Shown here in pieces: positions 1-5,357 of a DNA stretch of 7,505 nucleotides. Below the pieces are notes generated by a model. The model made no database searches, was not told where the DNA came from, and was given only the letters and a program-made list of their open reading frames with translations. The stretch is from Caryophanales bacterium UBA5632 (lineage in GTDB: Bacteria > Bacillota_I > Bacilli_A > Izemoplasmatales > Hujiaoplasmataceae), in the NCBI GenBank assembly GCA_002421405.1, contig DIJY01000113.1, forward strand, positions 1 to 7,505, in the 5' to 3' direction. Position numbers and translations under genes: made by a program. Numbering within the stretch: the first letter of the stretch is position 1; each line of letters begins with the position of its first letter.

Positions 1-2
1 TC

Positions 3-74
3 TTCATTTCCTTACAGTCCCTTTTGTTTGAAAATGGATTAAATTTTGAAAATCTTTTTGCGGAAAATGATTAA
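3..74 (+). CDS. Possible 3' end of a plus-strand gene (partial, uncertain)
   Basis: Frame 3 is open from the window edge to a TAA at 72-74 and reads as a plausible protein tail (ending NFENLFAEND). It would overlap the end of the convergent pullulanase gene by 36 bases. It lies in exact antisense codon register with that gene, a register in which spurious open frames are common, and only 24 codons are visible. No function can be given. The alternative is that positions 1-38 are simply non-coding DNA downstream of the pullulanase. Confidence 0.2.
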   Translation, partial: FISLQSLLFENGLNFENLFAEND

Positions 75-2903
75 TAAAACAGCACCCGCGATTGAAATAC
101 TTGACCCTGCAGCGATTGCAATTATCGCGCCAACACCTAGACCTGGATTTGCACCTGCATAATCAGAAGCATACTGAATTAAGACATAAGTATCATTTGG
201 GTTAAGTGTTAATGTTGATTCACCTTCTAATCTTCCTAATGATGCGAATGTTTCAACCATTGCTTCCTTATATTCTACTTCAGTCAATTCACCAATTTCA
301 TCGGTTGTCATGATGATTTCCCAGTTTCCGTCTGGCAAAACAACATTTGTCGTTGTGTCACCGCCGTTATGAGCAATAAAAATGGTATGCCATAAATCAT
401 CTTCATCGGTTAAGGTGTAAGAAATGAAGCCGCCGATTTCATCGGGAATGATTGAAAGTGAAGTTGCGATTTCTGAGGCCGTCGCTAATGTAAAAACATC
501 TTTCATCTTTCTTAAAGTAAATAGCGATTTAAAGTAGTGATAGGTTTCAAGATTCTCAACCTTGAGACTCCAATCAATTTGATTTGTCTCATCGGGTGAA
601 CGATATGAGTTATGATCATAACGCGATAATGAATCACAAGTGTCCTTATCGCCACTACAAGGTTTTGATCGCATAAATTCAGATCCTGCATGAATGAAGG
701 GAACACCTTGCGATAAAAACACGATTGCAAATGCTTGACGTTGCATTCGAATAATGACTTCGTCAGTAACCGTTGATGATAATTTCAGTTTGTCATGTAA
801 CGTATTGTTATCATGAGCATCGACATAATTAATGGACTGCGTTGGATTAATCGCCCAAGTCCCTTTTGCAAGCATGATGGGGTCAATACCAGTTTGTGCA
901 GTCGCACCCGTTATTCCTAGTAGGATTTTAGCATCTGAGAAACGGTTGCCTTGAACAAAACCTATGGCTGTACTATTGAAGACACTTCCTTTGATGGCAT
1001 CACGAGTATCGTCATTAAAGACGGCGACGCCTGGCATTTCATCCAACGTTGCATTATAAGCGGCTTTTGTTTCTGGTAATGGACTGGTACCACCGGTCCA
1101 TGGCTCGCCATAAATCATAATCGTATCATCGATGGCGTGAACAGCGGCAGTAACAGCGTTCATCGTATCGACATCATGAAGTTTCATCAAGTCGAAACGG
1201 AAGCCGTCGATATGATATTCATTGACCCAAAACAACACGGAGTCAACGATAAATTTAGACATCATCGAGCGTTCCGAAGCGGTTTCGTTTCCAGTTCCGC
1301 TTCCATTGGAGAAACTTCCATCTTGATTCATTCTAAAATAATAACCGGGTACGATTAAATTAAAGTTTGAATCTGCGGATTTGCCAGTATGGTTATAGAC
1401 AACGTCCATGATAATTCTTAAATCATTCGCATGGTAGTTTTGAACCAATTCTTTAAATTCAGTGACACGGACACTGCCGTTATAGGGATCGGAGGAATAA
1501 CTTCCTTCAACGACATTAAAGTTTTCAGGCATATAACCCCAGTTAAAAATCCCATCGGTGATGCCATAATAAGTTTCGTCTTTTAATCGTGTTTCATCGA
1601 CGACGCCATGATCGAATACTGGTAACAATTGAACGTGAGTGACCCCTAAATCTAATAGGTGGTCAAATCCCGTTGAAACGCCTTGATATGTTGTTCCAGT
1701 TTCCCACATGCCTTTAAATTTAGACCGGTTTGCTTCAGTTCCGTTCCATGATTCATGAGTAGTTAAATCCCGAACGTGAAGTTCATAAATGATTGCGTCG
1801 GTATAAGCATCCATCGTCTCTGGCCGCGAATCTTCATCCCAACCTTCTGGATTATTTTCATCAAAATTGATGACCATGCCGCGATCGCCATTGACGCCTG
1901 CAGCTGTAGCATATGGATCGATGACTTCACTAGTAATGTTCCCATTTACGACACTATAAGTATAGTAAACGCCATCCAAATCACCATCGATAGTAACACT
2001 CCATGTACCAGATTCACCTTTGATCATTGGGACGATTTGTGAAGGATCATCAACCCCAGCAACACCCGCATAATCTTCTTGAGCTGATGTATGACCTGCG
2101 GTATAGAGATTGAGGGTTACCGATTGGCTAATCGGAGCCCAAAGTCTAAAAGTGGTAGAAGTAGGCGTATACAAGGCGCCAAGGTTACCCGTATAGGTAA
2201 AAGCATCAGCGAATTCGGTTGAATCATAGATTCCATCAAATCCAACTGGAACGATACTAGGATTAACATCACCAAAATCAACGGATAAAGTGTAACTTGA
2301 AAAGAGGTCAACGGTTTCGCTTACGGTAAAGGTACCGATATTATTCGTCATTGAATAACTTGTATAGGTTAATTCATTCCCGTTTTTAAGTAAAGTGACA
2401 TCCGTAGCAACAACTGCTTGCGTTGTTTTGAATTGAATTGTCGAAGTATTGGTATAATGTGCCCAAAAGACACGATTAGAAGTATCGGCATCGTCAATAT
2501 CATAATAAACATTTTGATCACTTTGAATCAAGTAGACGTGAATTTCACCCAATTCATTGGCATTCGACAGGTTAATGAATCGGTCTTGAGCAACGTCTTT
2601 TTCCCAAGAGGGTGTCGATACGATAAAACCAACGCGAGTGGCATCTTCCAATATCGATCCATCAAGTGTTAACGTTAAGACTTTTCCAAAATCATCTTCG
2701 CCTGTAAAGTTAAATCGCGAGCCTTCACCCGGTGAAGGTTGATTTTCCCATAACCATAAGGACCAATTTGAATAGCTTGCATCAAACCGGAAATAATGGA
2801 TGATTAATGTTTCAGCATTAGCTGCTTTGACTTGAAAAGCGGTTATGGTAAATAAAAAAAGCGATAAACTAAGAAATAAAATCATTTTTTTGATAAGCTT
2901 CAT
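39..2903 (-). CDS. pulA: Type I pullulanase (GH13), secreted and membrane-anchored
   Basis: Debranching enzyme that hydrolyses alpha-1,6 bonds in pullulan, starch or glycogen outside the cell; 954 residues. Seen in order: signal peptide (1-27 or 1-30, basic KLIKK then a hydrophobic core, cleavage near VKA/AN); CBM41-type starch-binding domain at about 33-130 (IHYFRFD, WSLWLW); a beta-rich linker domain to about 235; CBM48-like domain from about 241 (FRLWAP); and the GH13 barrel at about 365-800. Catalytic regions are intact: YELHVRD (373-379), FNWGYMPEN (453-461), DVVYNHT (500-506), GFRFDLM with nucleophile D571, YGEPW with acid/base E600, and DAHDN with D698. A C-terminal beta domain is followed by a membrane helix at about 922-947 and a basic tail RKKIFKI, so it is probably held on the cell surface. 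C749 and C756 could form a disulfide. The start is the ATG at 2901-2903, chosen for its AAGGGGG ribosome site 6 bases upstream and because the signal peptide follows directly; a longer in-frame reading from 2960 lacks both. Family assignment is very secure; exact glucan substrate is inferred. Confidence 0.95.
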   Translation of the reverse strand: MKLIKKMILFLSLSLFLFTITAFQVKAANAETLIIHYFRFDASYSNWSLWLWENQPSPGEGSRFNFTGEDDFGKVLTLTLDGSILEDATRVGFIVSTPSWEKDVAQDRFINLSNANELGEIHVYLIQSDQNVYYDIDDADTSNRVFWAHYTNTSTIQFKTTQAVVATDVTLLKNGNELTYTSYSMTNNIGTFTVSETVDLFSSYTLSVDFGDVNPSIVPVGFDGIYDSTEFADAFTYTGNLGALYTPTSTTFRLWAPISQSVTLNLYTAGHTSAQEDYAGVAGVDDPSQIVPMIKGESGTWSVTIDGDLDGVYYTYSVVNGNITSEVIDPYATAAGVNGDRGMVINFDENNPEGWDEDSRPETMDAYTDAIIYELHVRDLTTHESWNGTEANRSKFKGMWETGTTYQGVSTGFDHLLDLGVTHVQLLPVFDHGVVDETRLKDETYYGITDGIFNWGYMPENFNVVEGSYSSDPYNGSVRVTEFKELVQNYHANDLRIIMDVVYNHTGKSADSNFNLIVPGYYFRMNQDGSFSNGSGTGNETASERSMMSKFIVDSVLFWVNEYHIDGFRFDLMKLHDVDTMNAVTAAVHAIDDTIMIYGEPWTGGTSPLPETKAAYNATLDEMPGVAVFNDDTRDAIKGSVFNSTAIGFVQGNRFSDAKILLGITGATAQTGIDPIMLAKGTWAINPTQSINYVDAHDNNTLHDKLKLSSTVTDEVIIRMQRQAFAIVFLSQGVPFIHAGSEFMRSKPCSGDKDTCDSLSRYDHNSYRSPDETNQIDWSLKVENLETYHYFKSLFTLRKMKDVFTLATASEIATSLSIIPDEIGGFISYTLTDEDDLWHTIFIAHNGGDTTTNVVLPDGNWEIIMTTDEIGELTEVEYKEAMVETFASLGRLEGESTLTLNPNDTYVLIQYASDYAGANPGLGVGAIIAIAAGSSISIAGAVLLIIFRKKIFKI

Positions 2904-2909
2904 AGAAAT

Positions 2910-2916
2910 CCCCCTT
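2910..2916 (-). promoter_or_regulatory. Ribosome binding site of pulA
   Basis: On the minus strand this reads AAGGGGG, 6 bases before the ATG at 2901-2903. It fixes the start of the 954-residue reading and rules out the longer in-frame reading that begins at 2960. Confidence 0.85.
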
Positions 2917-2931
2917 ATAAATTGCATAATC

Positions 2932-2960
2932 ATTATACAAACGCTTTCAATAAAATACAA
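2932..2960 (-). promoter_or_regulatory. pulA promoter
   Basis: On the minus strand a perfect -10 TATAAT (2932-2937) lies 17 bases downstream of a -35-like TTGTAT (2955-2960; 3 of 6 to TTGACA). Transcription would start about 20-25 bases before the pulA ATG. The spacer is filled by a cre-like operator, so repression by steric block is likely. Confidence 0.7.
2936..2950 (-). promoter_or_regulatory. cre-like operator (CcpA/LacI-family site) in the pulA promoter
   Basis: The minus strand reads TTGAAAGCGTTTGTA. Against the extended Bacillus catabolite-responsive element WTGAAARCGYTTWCW it matches 13 of 15 positions, including the central CG. It sits between the -35 and -10 elements and touches the -10. 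A CcpA-type or maltose-specific LacI-family repressor (MalR-like) could bind here, which fits control of an alpha-glucan enzyme. Which protein binds cannot be told from this window. Confidence 0.6.
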
Positions 2961-2968
2961 GATGCCGA

Positions 2969-2983
2969 TTTATTCATCACTAT
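2969..2983. repeat. Left arm of a 15-bp perfect inverted repeat
   Basis: TTTATTCATCACTAT; its exact reverse complement occurs at 3079-3093, with 95 bp between the arms. This arm begins 8 bp upstream of the pulA -35 hexamer. Its last three bases are shared with the palindrome at 2981-2998. Confidence 0.85.
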
Positions 2984-2998
2984 GTAATCCATTACATA
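2981..2998. promoter_or_regulatory. 18-bp palindrome, probable operator
   Basis: TATGTAAT-CC-ATTACATA: two perfect 8-bp arms around a 2-base centre. The size and symmetry suit a dimeric helix-turn-helix regulator. It lies upstream of both divergent promoters, 21 bp upstream of the pulA -35. I do not recognise the motif as that of a named regulator. Confidence 0.5.
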
Positions 2999-3020
2999 TT
3001 ACGAAATCGTGAATTCATCA

Positions 3021-3040
3021 ATAAAGATATCAATCTTTAT
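3021..3040. promoter_or_regulatory. 20-bp palindrome, possible operator
   Basis: ATAAAGAT-ATCA-ATCTTTAT: perfect 8-bp arms with a 4-base centre, ending 12 bp upstream of the proposed -35 of the oxidoreductase promoter. The stem is AT-rich with no T-tract on either strand, so an operator is more likely than a terminator. Confidence 0.45.
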
Positions 3041-3052
3041 GAGCAAATTATA

Positions 3053-3080
3053 TCGAAAGTTCAGAAATTTAGTGTATGAT
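3053..3080 (+). promoter_or_regulatory. Promoter of the FrnE-like gene
   Basis: A -10 TATGAT (3075-3080) lies 16 bases after a weak -35 TCGAAA (3053-3058, 4 of 6 matches). The predicted start point is about 18 bases before the ATG. The right arm of the 15-bp inverted repeat begins inside the -10 (its last two bases) and runs over the start point, so a protein bound there would block transcription. Confidence 0.5.
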
Positions 3081-3093
3081 AGTGATGAATAAA
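3079..3093. repeat. Right arm of a 15-bp perfect inverted repeat
   Basis: ATAGTGATGAATAAA, the exact reverse complement of 2969-2983. It overlaps the end of the -10 hexamer and the predicted transcription start of the FrnE-like gene, and abuts its ribosome site. Confidence 0.85.
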
Positions 3094-3104
3094 GAGGTGT
3101 TTTG

Positions 3105-3746
3105 ATGAAAATTGAAATTTGGTCTGATTATGGTTGTCCTTACTGTTATAAAGGAAAAAGAACGATGGAAATCGCTTTGAAGAAATTCGAACATCGTGAT
3201 CAAATAGAATTGCTTTTTAGAAGTTACGTATTAAGTCCTGATGCGTTCAATACGCAACGAGAATCTGTCAACGAGATGCTTGTTAGGAAGTATCATATGA
3301 CTCGTGATGAAATCGAAAGCGAAAACCAAGAATTAATCAAGAAAGCCGCAAAATTAGGGTTAGAGTACCGTCATTTGGACACGCGATTTGATGTCAATAC
3401 GTTTGATGCTCACCGACTTGGTAAGTATGCAGCGAAATTTGATAAAGAGGAACTTTGGACCGAACGATTAATGAAAGCTTCCTTTACGGACGGGCTTTTC
3501 ATTGGAAATCATGAAACTTTGTTGATGCTAGGAAAAGAAATAGGACTCGATGAAATCGGCATGAAGGAAGTGTTGAATACTGATCGCTTTATCAATGATG
3601 TTAAACTTGATATTGATCTCGCGGATCAATTAGGCATTGAAACCGTTCCATTCTTTGCGATTGATCGAACGTATGCAATTTCTGGAGTCATCACTGTCGC
3701 TGATTTTCTAGATGCGCTTGATACTGCTTGGAACCAAAAAAAATAG
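3105..3746 (+). CDS. DsbA-family thiol oxidoreductase, FrnE-like
   Basis: Thioredoxin-fold protein of 213 residues with no signal peptide, so cytoplasmic. The N-terminus has the beta-strand plus active site WSDYGCPYC (C11 and C14, CPYC) followed by YKGKR, as in FrnE-type DsbA proteins (family usual CPWC). The middle (about 55-170) is the helical insertion domain. The cis-proline loop TVPFFAID (P182) and the strand AISGV near the C-terminus complete the fold. Length matches the family. It probably reduces, oxidises or isomerises thiols or disulfides in the cytoplasm, perhaps in oxidative stress; the substrate is unknown. The start is ATG 3105, with AGAGGTG 5 bases upstream; a TTG one codon earlier is too close to that site. 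Transcribed alone, divergent from pulA, and closed by a hairpin terminator. Family call is strong; function is by analogy. Confidence 0.88.
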   Translation: MKIEIWSDYGCPYCYKGKRTMEIALKKFEHRDQIELLFRSYVLSPDAFNTQRESVNEMLVRKYHMTRDEIESENQELIKKAAKLGLEYRHLDTRFDVNTFDAHRLGKYAAKFDKEELWTERLMKASFTDGLFIGNHETLLMLGKEIGLDEIGMKEVLNTDRFINDVKLDIDLADQLGIETVPFFAIDRTYAISGVITVADFLDALDTAWNQKK

Positions 3747-3754
3747 GAATAAAG

Positions 3755-3784
3755 AAGGCTAACTCCGAAATGGATGTTAGCCTT
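3755..3784. terminator. Bidirectional rho-independent terminator
   Basis: A perfect 9-bp stem AAGGCTAAC (3755-3763) pairs with GTTAGCCTT (3776-3784), with a possible inner TCC/GGA pairing. On the plus strand it is followed by TTTGTTTTATTT (the first T, 3785, then on). On the minus strand it is followed by a T-rich run whose longest part (3736-3743) is complementary to the last codons of the FrnE-like gene. It serves two convergent genes whose coding ends are 42 bases apart. Confidence 0.85.
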
Positions 3785-3788
3785 TGTT

Positions 3789-4274
3789 TTATTTATCATG
3801 TTTGTCGAGGGTGACACCGGGTGTGACGGCAATGGTCATCGAAATGGATCCGAATGCATTTTTCCCGATGAATTTGATATCATAACGACCTTCAGGAAAC
3901 GTGATGCTTTCAGTGTCTTCATCGGACATAGAAAGCAAGGTGTGTATTTCATTGGTGGGAGTTACAATGATGATTTTAAATTGTCCATTTCGTAATTCTG
4001 ATCGATATGAAAAATCAATCGTAGTACTCTCATCGACTTGAATCGTCCAAATAGTGTCTCTTCCAATAAAACCACGATAAGATAAATCGATTTGATTAGC
4101 CACATCTTCACTGGCGTCATCTCTTAAGGAATAAAAGTAAGAGTCTCCACTTTCAAGCATCAGTTCATCACTATCATAAATTGCTTCTTTATCAGAATGA
4201 TTCGAACAACCAATCATTGAAACCGTTAATAAGGCCATAATAATAACATAAATAAAATGAATTTTCAATTTCAT
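3789..4274 (-). CDS. Small lipoprotein of unknown function
   Basis: 161 residues. The N-terminus has a basic start (MKLK), a hydrophobic helix (about 5-20) and a lipobox-like MIGC with the lipidated cysteine at C23; Met at -3 is less usual than Leu but tolerated. The next residues (SNHSDKE) are the usual flexible, polar tether. The mature part (about 45-152) is predicted from its alternating pattern to be a beta-sandwich, with strands such as TIWTIQV, FKIIIVTP and GRYDIKFIGKN. It is acidic overall and has no catalytic motif that I recognise, so binding or structural roles are as likely as enzymatic ones. It should sit on the outer face of the membrane. The start is supported by AGAGGAGA (4283-4290) 8 bases upstream and by the signal peptide. 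It is a single-gene unit with a strong promoter and a shared terminator. Confidence 0.8.
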   Translation of the reverse strand: MKLKIHFIYVIIMALLTVSMIGCSNHSDKEAIYDSDELMLESGDSYFYSLRDDASEDVANQIDLSYRGFIGRDTIWTIQVDESTTIDFSYRSELRNGQFKIIIVTPTNEIHTLLSMSDEDTESITFPEGRYDIKFIGKNAFGSISMTIAVTPGVTLDKHDK

Positions 4275-4322
4275 CGCAAGGATCTCCTCTTGTTCTTTTT
4301 AATCAATGAACGACACATTTGA

Positions 4323-4351
4323 ATTATAGTTGTTACAGTATAAAAAGTCAA
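4323..4351 (-). promoter_or_regulatory. Strong promoter of the lipoprotein gene
   Basis: On the minus strand TTGACT (4346-4351, 5 of 6) and TATAAT (4323-4328, 6 of 6) are separated by exactly 17 bases. The leader before the ATG would be about 40 bases. This is the best sigma-A-like promoter in the window, so high expression is expected. Confidence 0.8.
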
Positions 4352-4418
4352 TGTTTCAAGCTGAATCCATGTTGATAAATGCACTTTTAAGCATAGCGTC
4401 TATATTTATTTTTGAATA

Positions 4419-4427
4419 TGTTATAAT
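4419..4427 (+). promoter_or_regulatory. Extended -10 promoter of the gnd-zwf operon
   Basis: TGTTATAAT is a perfect extended -10 (TGnTATAAT). No good -35 is seen 16-18 bases upstream, which is usual for extended -10 promoters. Transcription would start about 25 bases before the gnd ATG. Confidence 0.65.
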
Positions 4428-4444
4428 AAAGTTAATGAAATCAC

Positions 4445-4451
4445 GGAGGTG
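4445..4451 (+). promoter_or_regulatory. Ribosome binding site of gnd
   Basis: GGAGGTG, 6 bases before ATG 4458. A GTG at 4449-4451 is in frame but lies within this site itself and cannot be the start. Confidence 0.85.
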
Positions 4452-4457
4452 TTTTTT

Positions 4458-5357
4458 ATGAAAATCGGATTAATTGGCCTTGGAAAAATGGGATATCATC
4501 TCGCTTTAAATATGAAAGACAAAGGAATGGATGTTATCACTTACGATATATCGTTACCAGCACTCGAACAAATGGCGAAAGCCGGTATCGCAACTGCCGA
4601 CTCCTATGAATCTTTCGTTGCTTCTTTACCAAGTCCTCGAGTTATTTGGTTAATGGTTCCTTCGGGAAAAATTGTGGAAGGTGTCATTGAAACAGTATCA
4701 AAACTTTTATCACCAAATGATATCTTAATTGATGGCGGAAATTCGATGTATCTTGATTCTGTGAGACGGTATCATCAACTCAAAAATCAAGGGATTCAAT
4801 TTGTTGATTGTGGCACTTCTGGAGGAATCAATGGCGCAAGAAATGGTGCTTGTTTGATGGTGGGGGGCGACAAAGAAGTAGTAAAGTCCATCGAACCCTT
4901 GTTCATTGCAATCGCTCAAAAAGATGGCTATGCTTATATCGGCAAATCCGGAAGTGGACATTTTGTCAAAATGGTCCATAACGGTATCGAATATGGAATG
5001 ATGCAAGCCATCGGTGAAGGATTCGAACTGATGAATCGCAGTGAATATGAAATTAATTACCATCAAGTCGCCAAAGTTTGGTCCCATGGTTCAATCATCG
5101 AAGGATTACTGATGAGAAATGCCCAAGACGCATTTTCAAAAGATAATAATCTATCCGCAATTGAAGGAAAAGTTGATGATTCAGGTGAAGGTCAATGGAT
5201 GGTTGAAACGGCACTCAAATACAAAGTTGCATTACCAGTGATTACACAATCACTTTATTCTAGATATAAGTCAAAAGATGACACGAAATTTTCCGAGAAA
5301 GTCGTCGCTGCGATTCGCAATGAATTTGGCGGTCATGCAGTATATAAAAAATCATGA
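4458..5357 (+). CDS. gnd: 6-phosphogluconate dehydrogenase, decarboxylating, short form
   Basis: Oxidises and decarboxylates 6-phosphogluconate to ribulose 5-phosphate, making NAD(P)H in the cytoplasm. 299 residues, the length of the short prokaryotic form (about 300) rather than the 470-residue form. Seen: nucleotide-binding GLGKMG (7-12); MVPSG (66-70); IDGGNS (91-96); substrate-site DCGTSGGINGARNG (117-130); the catalytic stretch GHFVKMVHNGIEYG (167-180) with K171 and N175; and SGEGQW (242-247), the short-form version of the 6PGDH signature. These motifs separate it from 3-hydroxyisobutyrate dehydrogenases. Asp30 ends the second Rossmann strand, where NADP-specific enzymes have Asn-Arg-Thr; this suggests NAD preference, by inference. 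First gene of an operon with zwf, which it overlaps by ATGA. Confidence 0.93.
   Translation: MKIGLIGLGKMGYHLALNMKDKGMDVITYDISLPALEQMAKAGIATADSYESFVASLPSPRVIWLMVPSGKIVEGVIETVSKLLSPNDILIDGGNSMYLDSVRRYHQLKNQGIQFVDCGTSGGINGARNGACLMVGGDKEVVKSIEPLFIAIAQKDGYAYIGKSGSGHFVKMVHNGIEYGMMQAIGEGFELMNRSEYEINYHQVAKVWSHGSIIEGLLMRNAQDAFSKDNNLSAIEGKVDDSGEGQWMVETALKYKVALPVITQSLYSRYKSKDDTKFSEKVVAAIRNEFGGHAVYKKS

Noticed and set aside
512..2672. Several open frames of 60-90 codons on both strands inside the pullulanase gene
   Set aside because: They are antisense or out-of-frame shadows of a gene with intact GH13 motifs; none has a convincing ribosome site or recognisable protein pattern.
2904..2960. Longer N-terminus for the pullulanase, starting at the ATG read from 2958-2960
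   Set aside because: It would put 19 extra residues before the signal peptide, has no ribosome site, and runs through the promoter and cre-like site. The ATG at 2901-2903 has a strong site and starts directly with the signal peptide.
3021..3040. Terminator for the pullulanase or the FrnE-like gene
   Set aside because: The stem is AT-rich, has no T-tract, and lies upstream of both genes rather than after either.
4725..5087. A 120-codon antisense open frame within gnd
   Set aside because: It is complementary to conserved catalytic motifs of 6-phosphogluconate dehydrogenase, which fully explain the sequence.
4458..5357. Assignment as a 3-hydroxyisobutyrate dehydrogenase
   Set aside because: The GHFVKMVHNGIEYG block and the SGEGQW motif are those of 6-phosphogluconate dehydrogenase, and the gene is coupled to zwf.
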